DNA of 64,000 bases from Nocardia brasiliensis NBRC 14402 (GTDB taxonomy: Bacteria; Actinomycetota; Actinomycetes; Mycobacteriales; Mycobacteriaceae): assembly GCF_000308475.2 (NCBI RefSeq), contig NZ_BAFT02000020.1:1-64000 (forward strand), written 5' to 3'. Each line of letters begins with the position of its first letter. The stretch's first letter is position 1. This document shows, piece by piece, positions 33,107 to 41,811 of the stretch. Under the pieces are notes generated by a model. It did no database searches and was not told where the DNA came from. It saw nothing but the letters and a program-made list of their open reading frames with translations. A program made the translations under genes and the position numbers.

Positions 33107-33775
33107 GTGGGCGAGACGACGGTGGCCGACGTGCTGGCCGAGTTGGCCGGCCTGGAAGATCCGAAGATCCGGGCCGTCAACGAGAAGCACGGCGACGAGC
33201 ACGGGGTGAATCTCAGCCAGTTGCGCGCGGTGGCGAAGCGGCTGAAGACCCAGCAGGAGCTCGCCCGCGAGCTGTGGGCCACCGGCGACACCACCGCCCG
33301 GCTGCTGGCGACCCTGATCTGCCGTCCCAAAGCGTTCGAGCGCGACGAGCTGGACCGCATGCTGCGTGCGGCGCGCACCCCCAAGGTGCACGACTGGCTG
33401 GTGAACTACGTGGTGAAGAAGAACCCGTACGCCGAAGAACTCCGCCGGTCCTGGCTCGCCGACCCGGACCCGGTGGTCGCGAGCGCGGGTTGGGCGCTGA
33501 CCACCGAACGCGTCGCGAAAAAGCCCGACGGCCTGGACCTTCCGGGACTGCTCGACGTGATCGAGGCGGACATGAAAGACGCGCCCGAGCGCCTGCAGTG
33601 GGCGATGAACCACTGCCTGGCCCAGATCGGCATCGATCATGCCGAGCATCGCGCCCGGGCGATCGAGATCGGCGAACGCCTGCACGTGCTCGAGGACTAC
33701 CCGACACCGCCGAACTGCACGTCGCCGTTCGCCCCGATCTGGATCACCGAGATGGTCCGGCGGCAGGGCGGTTGA
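33107..33775 (+). CDS. DNA alkylation repair (AlkD-like HEAT-repeat) protein
   Basis: The roughly 222-residue all-helical protein matches the AlkD/DNA-alkylation-repair pattern, with VNLSQLRAVAKRL near 32-44, LWATGDTTARLLATLI near 55-70 and KVHDWLVNYVVKKNPYAEEL in the middle. AlkD-type proteins flip out and excise N3- or N7-alkylated purines through stacked HEAT-like helical pairs. GTG at 33107 has GGGAGG at ideal spacing and is preferred over the in-frame TTG at 33086. The last 32 bases overlap the convergent arginine-deiminase-like gene. Confidence 0.78.
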   Translation: MGETTVADVLAELAGLEDPKIRAVNEKHGDEHGVNLSQLRAVAKRLKTQQELARELWATGDTTARLLATLICRPKAFERDELDRMLRAARTPKVHDWLVNYVVKKNPYAEELRRSWLADPDPVVASAGWALTTERVAKKPDGLDLPGLLDVIEADMKDAPERLQWAMNHCLAQIGIDHAEHRARAIEIGERLHVLEDYPTPPNCTSPFAPIWITEMVRRQGG

Positions 33776-35459
33776 CCTGCTCGATCTGTCGTAGAACATT
33801 GGATCCGCAATGGATTTCGCCGCCGCCCAGGTGCAGAGCCTCCCAGTCGTCCACATAGCGCACCGTCAGTCCCACCGATCGATAGACGTCGGTGACCGCC
33901 GCTTCGAAGACATCGCGACCGTCGACGATCGGACCCCACTGGCGGGGAGCGACGTAGTTCGAGGCGTTCATCAGCACGCCGTTGACGGCACCCGGGTAGA
34001 AGGCCACCAACCCCTCCGGCGCTTCCGGGACACCACCGGATTCGTAGAGCCCAGGGATCCGGACGAACTCTTCCGGCTGTAAGCCGACCTCGCGGACCAG
34101 GCGCTCGACGTTCTCGTCGATCTTGCGGGCGGCGACTTCGTTTCGTGCGACGAACTTTTCGTCCGCCAGCACCTCGTCGATGGTGCGATCGGAGACACCC
34201 GGGCGCGACAGCGCCCGTTCCCCGCCGTGCCCACCGCGCTGCTGTTCGCGCAGGATCTCCAGCCCGCGCCGGGGATCGGAAACGGCGGGCCGCCAACCGC
34301 GACCGCCGTTCGTCGGCAGGAACTGGACGAACTCGTCGACGTGGCCCACCACCAGCCATCCGGCGTCCAGCAGCACCGGCGCCTGAACCTGCTGCGCGGC
34401 AAAGAATTTCTCCAGTTCCCCGCTGCGTACCGCGGGGTCGTCCGCGTTGCCGATGCCGATGATCACCCGGCCGGCGGGAAACTCGCGCCCGCTGTGGGTA
34501 TGCGGCGGTATCGTTTCGACGTTTCCGAACGCGTCCACCAGCCGGTCACCGAAGCCGCCGAGCTGAATCGCGCCCACGCCAGGGCCTTTGAGATCGAAGA
34601 CGGCGCGGCCGCCCTCGCGCTCTGGCTGCGGCGAGCGGATCGCGATGCGCAACGAGACGTTCTTGCCGCCTGTTCCGGGCATCGACACGTAGCCGATCTC
34701 CACGAAGTCCTGTCCCCAGGTGTCGGTGGTGCGCAGCCGGATCAGGGGTGTATCGATCCCGGAAGCCTTTGCGGCCGCGCCGAATTCACCCACGAACTGC
34801 TCGTGCGATCGATCGTCGCCGCTCTCGGGCACCAGCACCGACTGCGCGGGCTGGGTGTGGTTGTGCAGGACGACGGGCGCGACGCGGAGCACGACATCGT
34901 CGGTCTCGATGCGAGCGCCCCGGCGGACGGTGAGCCGGACCGTGACCGCGCCGTCCCAGATTGCCTTGTCACGCACCACATCTCGAGCGTCGACACCGAG
35001 GGTGGCCCCGTCTCGCAACTCGATCTCGGTCAGGTTCGTGTCGGGTCGCAGCGGTACCCACGCATCTAGCCGTTTGGCGAATATCCGGATCTTGTCCGCT
35101 CCGGCGCCTACTGCCGCTACCTGTCCCGTCGCGTCGGCCGTGTCGCCGATCGGCATCGTCACCAGCGGCGCCAGGTATTCCGGTGCGCGCGCCACGTCGT
35201 CGGCGGCGTCGTGGCAGGCCGCCAGCTCCGCATCGGGGAGCTCGCTCGCGCTCGACGGGCAACGCCGCGCGACGTCGCCGATATTCGGCAGGATGATCGC
35301 GCCGTCCGACTCGGCATCGGCGTCCTTGTCGTCGACGACCCCGTCCCGATTGCTGTCGGCGCGGATCTGCGCGACGAGCCGATCCGCGGTGGGCGCCGAA
35401 CAGCCGGACAGTGCCACCGCCGCAACGCCGGCGAGCAGCCAGAACCTGCGATATGCCAT
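33744..35459 (-). CDS. Protein-arginine-deiminase-family lipoprotein with EF-hand-like motif
   Basis: The 571-residue protein has a lipoprotein signal with LSGC and lipidated Cys20. Right after it comes a Ca-binding-type DSNRDGVVDDKD (35-46), with Asp/Asn at EF-hand/dockerin spacing. The large C-terminal part matches the catalytic domain of peptidylarginine deiminase: the catalytic Asp in TWGQDFVEIGY (D251), GHVDEF with H373 and D375, and Cys in GGGEIHCGSN (C551, 20 residues from the end). These are the four residues that convert protein arginine to citrulline in the eukaryotic enzymes. It would act outside the cell. Its 3' end overlaps the DNA repair gene. The target protein is unknown. Confidence 0.86.
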   Translation of the reverse strand: MAYRRFWLLAGVAAVALSGCSAPTADRLVAQIRADSNRDGVVDDKDADAESDGAIILPNIGDVARRCPSSASELPDAELAACHDAADDVARAPEYLAPLVTMPIGDTADATGQVAAVGAGADKIRIFAKRLDAWVPLRPDTNLTEIELRDGATLGVDARDVVRDKAIWDGAVTVRLTVRRGARIETDDVVLRVAPVVLHNHTQPAQSVLVPESGDDRSHEQFVGEFGAAAKASGIDTPLIRLRTTDTWGQDFVEIGYVSMPGTGGKNVSLRIAIRSPQPEREGGRAVFDLKGPGVGAIQLGGFGDRLVDAFGNVETIPPHTHSGREFPAGRVIIGIGNADDPAVRSGELEKFFAAQQVQAPVLLDAGWLVVGHVDEFVQFLPTNGGRGWRPAVSDPRRGLEILREQQRGGHGGERALSRPGVSDRTIDEVLADEKFVARNEVAARKIDENVERLVREVGLQPEEFVRIPGLYESGGVPEAPEGLVAFYPGAVNGVLMNASNYVAPRQWGPIVDGRDVFEAAVTDVYRSVGLTVRYVDDWEALHLGGGEIHCGSNVLRQIEQVNRPAAGPSR

Positions 35460-35849
35460 GCCACGCTCACTTTCGGTGTCCGGGAGGGCGTCCGCCGGCC
35501 TCGACCGGCATCGGTCGGCCCGGTACATCGCCACCGAGGGAGCGCTGTGGCATCCGAGGCCGGCGGACGGAAGTGACCGGCCGTGCCGCGCACGGCGAAA
35601 CCCGAGGGGGGTGACTGGTTTCGCCGCCCTGATATGCAGGGTCCCGGCCGATCACTGGTTCCCACAGTAGGACCCGCGCGCGCTCCCCCACACCCGTCGA
35701 CCGGGTGTTTCGACCAGCCGACCGGCTGGTGCGGGGTCCGTCGCCGGCGGGTTTACCACCGCGTCTGCCGGGCAATCGGGTTCTGGTGGCGCCACCGCCA
35801 CCGATTCTCGACGCATTCCGATGACTTGTTCGAGCAGGAGGAATAGCGA
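35460..35849. other. 390 bp intergenic stretch without a gene
   Basis: This stretch lies between divergent lipoprotein genes and must contain both promoters. One inverted repeat ACCAGCC-GACC-GGCTGGT (35713-35730) is visible. Open frames here lack ribosome binding sites and codon bias. I see nothing else. Confidence 0.5.
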
Positions 35850-36467
35850 ATGAAGGCAGCACTGATCATCCCGTTCGCGGCCGCCGTGGCCGTGGCGACC
35901 GTGGCCTGCGACGACGACGGGTCGCCGGCCGCGACCGGTACGACGACCGTCGTACCGGCCGTAAGCAGCTCCGCGCCCGCCGGCACCGATACCGCGCGCG
36001 TGGACCTCGCGAACCACAAGTTCCCGATCAGCGCGCAGAACGCCCTGGAAGCGGCCCGCAAGAAGTTCGACGGCACGTTGACCGGCTTGGAGCTGGAACC
36101 CGAAGGCGTCAACACCCGCGACACTTACGTGTACAAGGTGAAACTGACCTCCGACACCGAGAAATACACCGTGCAGCTGACCGCCGACGCGGGCACGGTC
36201 GTGACCGAACACCGGGAGAACCTCGACGCGGACGAGCAGCGCACCGAACGCATGCGCGAGGCGATCAATCTCGATGCCGCTGTGCCGTTGAACGACGCGA
36301 TGGCCACCGCGACGAAGGCCCGGTCCGGCCGGGTCGAGAAGTGGAAGATCGAGGGCAAGGACAATGCGGCCCAGTACGAATTCGACATCCAGGCCCCCGG
36401 CGACACCGACGAGGATTACGAGGTCCAGGTCGACGCGTACACCGGGCAGCTCAAGACGGCAGGATAA
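35850..36467 (+). CDS. PepSY-domain lipoprotein
   Basis: The 205-residue protein starts after AGGAGGA. It has a lipoprotein signal (ATVAC, Cys20), then a Thr/Ser/Pro linker to about residue 50. Two PepSY-like repeats follow: ISAQNALEAARKKFDGTLTGLEL through VQLTADAGTV, and AVPLNDAMATATKARSG through VQVDAYTGQL, each a helix plus beta-hairpin. PepSY domains bind and often inhibit peptidases or sense ligands outside the cell. It stands alone and ends 56 bases before the acyl-CoA dehydrogenase. Confidence 0.82.
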   Translation: MKAALIIPFAAAVAVATVACDDDGSPAATGTTTVVPAVSSSAPAGTDTARVDLANHKFPISAQNALEAARKKFDGTLTGLELEPEGVNTRDTYVYKVKLTSDTEKYTVQLTADAGTVVTEHRENLDADEQRTERMREAINLDAAVPLNDAMATATKARSGRVEKWKIEGKDNAAQYEFDIQAPGDTDEDYEVQVDAYTGQLKTAG

Positions 36468-36523
36468 GCGCGCCGGGTCGGAGCCGTGCGAGTCGACGGG
36501 CGTCGGCTGGGTATCACCCACTC

Positions 36524-37903
36524 GTGACCTTCGATCTGACGCCCACGGCCGCACAGCACGACCTGGCCAAACGTGCACACGAATTCGCGCGGGACTGCAT
36601 CAGACCGGTGGCCGCGCACTATGACAAAGCCCAAGAGTTCCCGTGGCCGGTGCTCGAAGAGGCCGCCGAACGCGGGTTCTACAGCCCGCTGTTCTACCGC
36701 GACCTGATCGGCGACCCCACGGGGCTGTCCCTGCCCATGTTCATGGAGGAGGTGTTCTGGGGTTGCGCCGGGATCGGGCTCGCGGTGGTGATGCCCGCGC
36801 TGGCCCTGTCGGCGATCGGCAAAGCCGCCACACCCGAGCAGATGTTGCGATGGGCGCCCGAGTGTTTCGGTACGCCCGGGGATCTGAAGCTGGCGGCGCT
36901 CGCGATCTCGGAACCGGAGGGCGGCAGCGACGTACGCAATCTGCGCACCCGGGCGACCCGCGACGGCGACGACTGGATCATCGACGGCCACAAGATGTGG
37001 ATCGGCAACGGCGGTATCGCCGACGTGCACGTGGTCAACGCGGTGGTGGACGAGGAACTCGGGCATCGCGGCCAGGCGCTGTTCGTGATCCCCGGCGGCA
37101 CACCGGGATTGGAGCTGGTCCGCAAACTCGACAAACTAGGTTGCCGGGCCTCGCACACGGCGGAGCTGAAATTCGATCGGGTGCGGATCCCCGGGGACCA
37201 TCTGCTCGGCGGCGTGGACAAGCTCGAACACACTTTGGCCGCGCGCCGGGCCGCGGCCCGCGGCAACGGACGCTCCGGCTCGGTCACGCTGGGGACGTTC
37301 GAGCAGACCCGCCCGATGGTCGCGGCGCAGGCGCTGGGCATCGCCAGGGCGGCTTTGGAATACATGACCGGGTACGCGAAAGAACGGGAGGCGTTCGGCG
37401 CGCCGATCATCGACAACCAGGGCATCGCCTTCCCGATCGCCGATCTGGCCACCCAGCTCGACGCCGCGCGACTGCTGACCTGGCGTGCCTCCTGGATGGC
37501 GGCCAACGGGGTGCCGTTCGAACGCGGCGAAGGATCGATGTCGAAGCTGGCGGCCAGCGAGGTCGCGGTGCGCGCCACCGAACGCGCGATCCAGACCCTC
37601 GGCGGCTGGGGCTACATCACCGACCATCCGGTGGAGAAGTGGTACCGAGATGCCAAGCTGTACACCATCTTCGAGGGCACCAGCGAGATCCAGCGGATCG
37701 TGATCTCGCACGCACTCGGCGCAGCCGAAGGCCGGCCACCGCTGCACGTAGACCTAGCGCCCTCCGGCGGACCACTCAGCAAGGTCTTCGGCCGCGGCAC
37801 CGCGACCAGAACCAAAGCCGCGGCGGCCGCCTTGAACCTGAAAGACCGTGTCCCCCAGCCCATAGTCCAAGCCGCAATGCGCCTACTCCGACCACCCCGC
37901 TGA
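36524..37903 (+). CDS. Acyl-CoA dehydrogenase
   Basis: The 459-residue protein is an FAD-dependent acyl-CoA dehydrogenase. It has ALAISEPEGGSDVRNL (substrate/FAD site) near 123-138, WIIDGHKMWIGNGG near 150, and the C-terminal KLYTIFEGTSEIQR, where the Glu in FEGT is the base that removes the alpha-proton. It has a C-terminal extension beyond the catalytic domain. GTG at 36524 gives the family-like start MTFDLTPTAAQ; a longer frame upstream overlaps the lipoprotein. It catalyses the first step of beta-oxidation, but chain length cannot be deduced. It is probably co-transcribed with the PhyH-like gene 10 bases on. Confidence 0.9.
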   Translation: MTFDLTPTAAQHDLAKRAHEFARDCIRPVAAHYDKAQEFPWPVLEEAAERGFYSPLFYRDLIGDPTGLSLPMFMEEVFWGCAGIGLAVVMPALALSAIGKAATPEQMLRWAPECFGTPGDLKLAALAISEPEGGSDVRNLRTRATRDGDDWIIDGHKMWIGNGGIADVHVVNAVVDEELGHRGQALFVIPGGTPGLELVRKLDKLGCRASHTAELKFDRVRIPGDHLLGGVDKLEHTLAARRAAARGNGRSGSVTLGTFEQTRPMVAAQALGIARAALEYMTGYAKEREAFGAPIIDNQGIAFPIADLATQLDAARLLTWRASWMAANGVPFERGEGSMSKLAASEVAVRATERAIQTLGGWGYITDHPVEKWYRDAKLYTIFEGTSEIQRIVISHALGAAEGRPPLHVDLAPSGGPLSKVFGRGTATRTKAAAAALNLKDRVPQPIVQAAMRLLRPPR

Positions 37904-37913
37904 GGCGACCGCC

Positions 37914-38693
37914 GTGCTCGACGCAGCACAGATCACCGCGTTCATCCAGGACGGATTCATCCGCATACCGTCGGCGTTCCCGCCGGAGCTGGCGCAGCAG
38001 TGCCGGGAGATCATCTGGCCCGACACGGGTTGCGATCCCGACGATCCGGCTACCTGGACCGAGCCACTGGTGCGGATGCCCGAATACGACGCCGAGCCGT
38101 TCCGCAGAGCGGTCCGAATGCCCGTGCTGGAGCGAACTTTCGACCAGCTGGTCGGCCCCGGCCGCTGGGTCCGCCGGTCCGGGCTCGGCAGCATACCGAT
38201 CCGGTTCCCCCATGCCGACCCCCCGGCCGACGACTACTGGCACTTCGAAGGCAGTTACCTGCCCGCCGACTGGCGCGGACACACCTGGACGAATTATCGA
38301 TCTCGCGGCCGCGCCCTGCTCATGCTGTTCCTGCTGAGTGATGTCACAGAGGTGGACGCACCCACCAGGATTCGAGTCGGCTCGCATCTGTTCGTACCTC
38401 GTCTGCTGCTCCGCTACGGTGAAGCGGGCATCGACGCCACGCGGATCGAGGAGACCGGTGTCTTGGCAGCCACCTCCGGCCTCCCGCTCGCCTGCGCCAC
38501 CGGCAGCGCGGGCGATGTGTATCTGTGCCATCCGTTCTTGATCCACGCGGCACAGGCGCATCGTGGCACGACGCCGCGTTTCCTGGCACAACCCGCGTTG
38601 GCGCCCGCGGTGCCGCTGGAAGTCGACCGTGCCGACGGCGCATACTCCCCCGTCGAACGCGCCATCAGGATCGGGCTCGGCAGACCGAGCTGA
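37914..38693 (+). CDS. Phytanoyl-CoA dioxygenase (PhyH)-family protein
   Basis: The 259-residue protein fits the Fe(II)/2-oxoglutarate PhyH family. It has a facial-triad-like H110-F-E112 in WHFEGS, a distal HPFLIHAAQAHRG segment with the second His, and an Arg in TPRFLAQP that could bind 2-oxoglutarate. The Glu instead of Asp in the HxD/E pair is known in this family. The start is GTG, 10 bases after the dehydrogenase stop, so both are likely in one transcript acting on branched or otherwise unusual acyl substrates. The gene ends five bases before the convergent BBE gene. Confidence 0.78.
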   Translation: MLDAAQITAFIQDGFIRIPSAFPPELAQQCREIIWPDTGCDPDDPATWTEPLVRMPEYDAEPFRRAVRMPVLERTFDQLVGPGRWVRRSGLGSIPIRFPHADPPADDYWHFEGSYLPADWRGHTWTNYRSRGRALLMLFLLSDVTEVDAPTRIRVGSHLFVPRLLLRYGEAGIDATRIEETGVLAATSGLPLACATGSAGDVYLCHPFLIHAAQAHRGTTPRFLAQPALAPAVPLEVDRADGAYSPVERAIRIGLGRPS

Positions 38694-38698
38694 GCGCA

Positions 38699-40255
38699 CT
38701 ACGGCTCGATGGCCAAAGGGTGGCGGAAGATGTTGTGGGGGTCCCACTTTGCTTTGGCGCGCTGGAGACGGGGGTAGTTGTCGCGGTAGTAGAGGGTGTG
38801 CCAGGGGGTGTCGGAGGTGTTCCAGCGAGGGTCGCGCAGGTCCGGGTCCGGGTAGTTGAGGTAGGCGCCGCCGTCGGTTTCGCCGGGGACCGGGACGCCG
38901 CCGGTCGCGGCGTAGACGTCGCGGTACATTTCGCGTGCCCAGCGCAGGTAGGCGGCATCGTCGGCCGCGTTGCGCCAGGCCGCGTGGATGAGCATCGTCA
39001 TGAACGAGTCGCGCACCGGCATGGCGGTGGCGTCGGCGGGTCTGGCGTTGATCGCGCCGCCGAAAGGCAGGAATTCCAGCTGGGATTCGCCCAGGTAGCG
39101 AAGGTCGGTGAGGTAGCGGTACAGCGTCTGCACTTGCTCGGCAGTGTAGGGCCGACGCAGGTACGCCGATTTCACTTTCACCCGCGGCGGCAGCGGACCC
39201 TTGGCGTAGTAGACCTGAGATACCGTGTCCGAGTACGACTTTCGTTCGAGTGGCGGAACCAGAGGCGGCGGCCACACCCCGTCCCCGACGGCCGCGACGA
39301 ACTCGTCGTAGCGTGCCGCGGCGTCACCCTGCGCGCCGTCGAGCAGCACCAGGATGTCGCACGCACCACCGGGTTTGACGTGCAGCGGCGCATACAGACC
39401 GGTGAAAGGACTGTCCGGCGCGCTGTTTCGCGCGAAGAAGTCCAGGTAGTTACCGACGAACCGCACGAACGATCCCTCACTCATGATCGGCAACACCAGC
39501 CGGGCGTGCAGCATGCTCGCGGGCGGCCGGGGCAGCGGCCGATCCGGATCCGCATCGGGAGAGCGCAGCAGAAACCGCGTCACCACACCGAAATTGCCGC
39601 CCCCTCCGCCGGTGTGCGCCCACCACAGCTCCGGGTTCGGACCGTCCGCGGTGGCGGTGCGCACCGACGCCGTCCCGGACGCGTCGACCGTCACCACCTC
39701 GATGCCGTAGAGGTGATCGGCGGTGAGTCCGAGCCGCCGCGACAGCGGGCCGTACCCGCCGCCGCACAGAAACCCGCCCGCGCCGACGCCGAGGCAGATC
39801 CCGGCCGGCACGGTCACCTGCCAGCCGTGCGCCAAACGCTCGTACATCGTGCCGAGTTCCACCCCGGCCCCGACGGAATAGGCTCGGTGCCGCTCGTCGA
39901 ACGTCACGGCGGCGAGTCGGCTCAGATCGATGATCGCCTGGGTTTCCGGATTGTCGACCAGGCCGTCGAAGCAATGACCACCCGAGCGCACCGCGATCCG
40001 CAGCCCTTCGGCGACCGCCTGCTGCACCGCGTCGCGCACCTGCGCCGCATCGACCGGTACGAAGATCTTGCGCGGCGCGGCGACGAATCTGCGGTTGTAT
40101 CCACGCATGGCGAGCCGTGCGTATTCCGCATCGCCGGGCACGACGACCTCGGGCCCAGCCGCCGCGGGTGCGGCACGCGCCGGGGCGCCGCCGACCACGA
40201 TCCCACCGGCCCCGGCTCCTGCCGCCCCGAGGAATCGCCGCCGCGACAATGGCAT
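38699..40255 (-). CDS. Tat-exported berberine-bridge-enzyme-like FAD oxidase
   Basis: The 518-residue flavoprotein has a twin-arginine signal SRRRFLGAAG at the N terminus with Ala-rich cleavage at about 27-32. Its PCMH FAD domain carries H94 in RSGGHCFDG and C154 in PAGICLGVG, the pair that binds FAD covalently at the 8-alpha and 6 positions in BBE-type enzymes. GGGYGPLSRRLGL follows, and a BBE C-terminal piece with WDPHNIFRHP ends the protein. It oxidises alcohols, sugars or alkaloid-like substrates using O2 outside the cell. ATG 40255, with GAGAGGG before it, is better than GTG 40261. The substrate is unknown. Confidence 0.88.
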   Translation of the reverse strand: MPLSRRRFLGAAGAGAGGIVVGGAPARAAPAAAGPEVVVPGDAEYARLAMRGYNRRFVAAPRKIFVPVDAAQVRDAVQQAVAEGLRIAVRSGGHCFDGLVDNPETQAIIDLSRLAAVTFDERHRAYSVGAGVELGTMYERLAHGWQVTVPAGICLGVGAGGFLCGGGYGPLSRRLGLTADHLYGIEVVTVDASGTASVRTATADGPNPELWWAHTGGGGGNFGVVTRFLLRSPDADPDRPLPRPPASMLHARLVLPIMSEGSFVRFVGNYLDFFARNSAPDSPFTGLYAPLHVKPGGACDILVLLDGAQGDAAARYDEFVAAVGDGVWPPPLVPPLERKSYSDTVSQVYYAKGPLPPRVKVKSAYLRRPYTAEQVQTLYRYLTDLRYLGESQLEFLPFGGAINARPADATAMPVRDSFMTMLIHAAWRNAADDAAYLRWAREMYRDVYAATGGVPVPGETDGGAYLNYPDPDLRDPRWNTSDTPWHTLYYRDNYPRLQRAKAKWDPHNIFRHPLAIEP

Positions 40256-40291
40256 CCGCACACCCTCTCGTTCGAGCCGAGCGACGGACGT

Positions 40292-40576
40292 TCAGTCGTT
40301 GCGGAAGCCTTCCGCACGATGCGACAGCCGTTCAGCGAATGTTTCCGACCATGCCACCGATTCCAGTTCGTCGGCCACGCGCGGCGTGCGCCGCACCGCG
40401 GGCGCGCGCACGGCGGAATGGTGCCGCGCACCACCCTCCGGCCTGGATTCCAGCGCCAGCAGCCGCACACCCCAGCAGACGTACGCCTCCAGGCTCATCC
40501 CCGCACACTCGGCCGCATACTTCAGAGCGCGCCACTCGGTCTTGTCCACGGTCACCGTGATATCCCTGGTTGCCAT
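40292..40576 (-). CDS. Ribbon-helix-helix (CopG-like) small protein
   Basis: The 94-residue protein starts with a DITVTVDK beta strand and two helices (WRALKYAAECAGMSLEAYVCWGVRLLALE), the order of a ribbon-helix-helix DNA-binding domain. The tail after residue 50 is basic and disordered. No toxin gene is adjacent, so it is not an obvious toxin-antitoxin pair. Its frame stays open upstream, but ATG 40576 fits the domain start. It may regulate the BBE gene 36 bases downstream or another target. Confidence 0.6.
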   Translation of the reverse strand: MATRDITVTVDKTEWRALKYAAECAGMSLEAYVCWGVRLLALESRPEGGARHHSAVRAPAVRRTPRVADELESVAWSETFAERLSHRAEGFRND

Positions 40577-40665
40577 GCGCAACCACGGTAGTCCGACAAC
40601 GCCGCGCGCAAGGCGGTTCGCGCTTTTGTCGCCGGACGCTAGGCGTGTCCGCACGGGCTGATCTG

Positions 40666-41670
40666 CTAAAACGCGTCGGGACAGCCGCACGAGCCGCGGG
40701 TCTCGAGTTCCGCGGCCAGACTCACGACGCCGGGCTCGGCCGCCCCGGTGTCGATCTGGCGCAGCAGCAGCTCGACCGCGAGTTCGCCCATCTTCCTGGT
40801 CGGCTGCACCATGGTGGTCAGACCCGGCCTGGTGTATCGGGAGTACTCGATGCCGTCGAAGGCGACGACGGCCAGATCGTCCGGGACGCGCAGACCGGCG
40901 TCGTAGGCCGCACGCAGCATGCCCATCGCCTGCAGATCGCTCGTCACGAAGACCGCGGTCGGCGCGGGCGTGCCCGCCATCAGCCTGCCGAGCGCGTGGT
41001 AGCCCGCCGCGCCGCCGAATTCGGTACGCACGATGACACTTTCGGGCAACCCGGCCCGGTGCAGCGCTTCCCGATAGCCCGCGACGCGCTCCTCCGCGGT
41101 GGACACGTGCGGTCCGCTGAGACAGGCGATGTCGCGGTGCCCGTGCGCGATCAGGTGCTCGACCGCGGTGCGCGCGCCCGCGACGGAATCACACATGACG
41201 TGCGCGCACCGCAGCGGGTCGATGATCCGGTCCACCGCGATCAGCGCCATGTCCGCCGCCGCGCACGCCTCGGCGACGCCGGATTTCCAGGACGACGAAA
41301 TCGCGAGCAGCCCTTCGACTCTGCGGTCGATGAACGAGCTCACGTACGCGCGCTCGCGCGCTTCGTCGCCCGCGGCGTTGCCGACGATGAGCGGGTAGCC
41401 CCGGGCGAACGCCGCCGCCTCGATCACGGCGGACAGTTCGGCGAAGAACGGGTTCGCGCCGTCGGGGATGACCATCCCGAGCGCGTGCCCGCGGTTCATC
41501 CGCAGGCTGCGCGCGGACAGGTTGGGCCGGTAGCCGAGCTCCTCGATGGCGGCCTCGATCCGCGCGCGGGTGGCGGGCGCGACCTGGCGCGGACCGCCGT
41601 TGATCACATAGCTGACCAAGGCGGGTGAGGTGCCCGCGCGCCGGGCGACGTCGGCTCGGGTGACTGCCAT
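40666..41670 (-). CDS. rbsR: LacI-family repressor of the ribose operon
   Basis: The 334-residue protein has an N-terminal LacI helix-turn-helix (TRADVARRAGTSPALVSYVINGG, with hinge ARSLRMNRG) and a periplasmic-binding-protein-like ligand domain ending in the SCGC pair. AGGAGAAAT precedes the ATG at 41670. It lies divergent to rbsB with two LacI-type palindromes in the shared control region, so it should repress the operon and be released by ribose or a ribose phosphate. Sugar identity follows from the operon, not from this protein alone. Confidence 0.85.
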   Translation of the reverse strand: MAVTRADVARRAGTSPALVSYVINGGPRQVAPATRARIEAAIEELGYRPNLSARSLRMNRGHALGMVIPDGANPFFAELSAVIEAAAFARGYPLIVGNAAGDEARERAYVSSFIDRRVEGLLAISSSWKSGVAEACAAADMALIAVDRIIDPLRCAHVMCDSVAGARTAVEHLIAHGHRDIACLSGPHVSTAEERVAGYREALHRAGLPESVIVRTEFGGAAGYHALGRLMAGTPAPTAVFVTSDLQAMGMLRAAYDAGLRVPDDLAVVAFDGIEYSRYTRPGLTTMVQPTRKMGELAVELLLRQIDTGAAEPGVVSLAAELETRGSCGCPDAF

Positions 41671-41731
41671 CGCGATTTCTCCTGTCTGCCTTGCCATTCT
41701 CGCGAACTGGCCGGAAGACCCTTGACAGCTC

Positions 41732-41745
41732 GTGACACAGGTCAC
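41732..41745. promoter_or_regulatory. Crp/GlxR-like site GTGA-CACAGG-TCAC
   Basis: The inner ten positions match the actinobacterial Crp site TGTGA-N6-TCACA. It lies between rbsR and rbsB, overlapping the region of a TTGACA hexamer at 41722. Together with the second such site at 32771-32784 it suggests cAMP-Crp control of carbon use. Confidence 0.55.
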
Positions 41746-41756
41746 ACACTACACAT

Positions 41757-41782
41757 CAACACGTGTTGTCAACACGAGTTGA
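41757..41782. promoter_or_regulatory. Tandem LacI-type operators of the ribose operon
   Basis: The perfect palindrome CAACACGTGTTG (41757-41768) is followed directly by the near-palindrome TCAACACGAGTTGA (41769-41782). Both have CG-centred LacI-operator form and lie 30-55 bases before the rbsB start and 87 bases before rbsR. Confidence 0.75.
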
Positions 41783-41811
41783 GAATGAGCCCAGGATAGG
41801 TCGAACACCAG

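Noticed and set aside
32847..33209. Short plus-strand frame MPDPRDYLDISANLTAH and so on
   Set aside because: There is no ribosome binding site, codon usage is unlike the genome, and the second half is shadow sequence of the DNA repair gene.
40292..40576. Type II toxin-antitoxin pair
   Set aside because: Only a ribbon-helix-helix-like protein is present; neither neighbour (BBE oxidase, LacI regulator) is a toxin.
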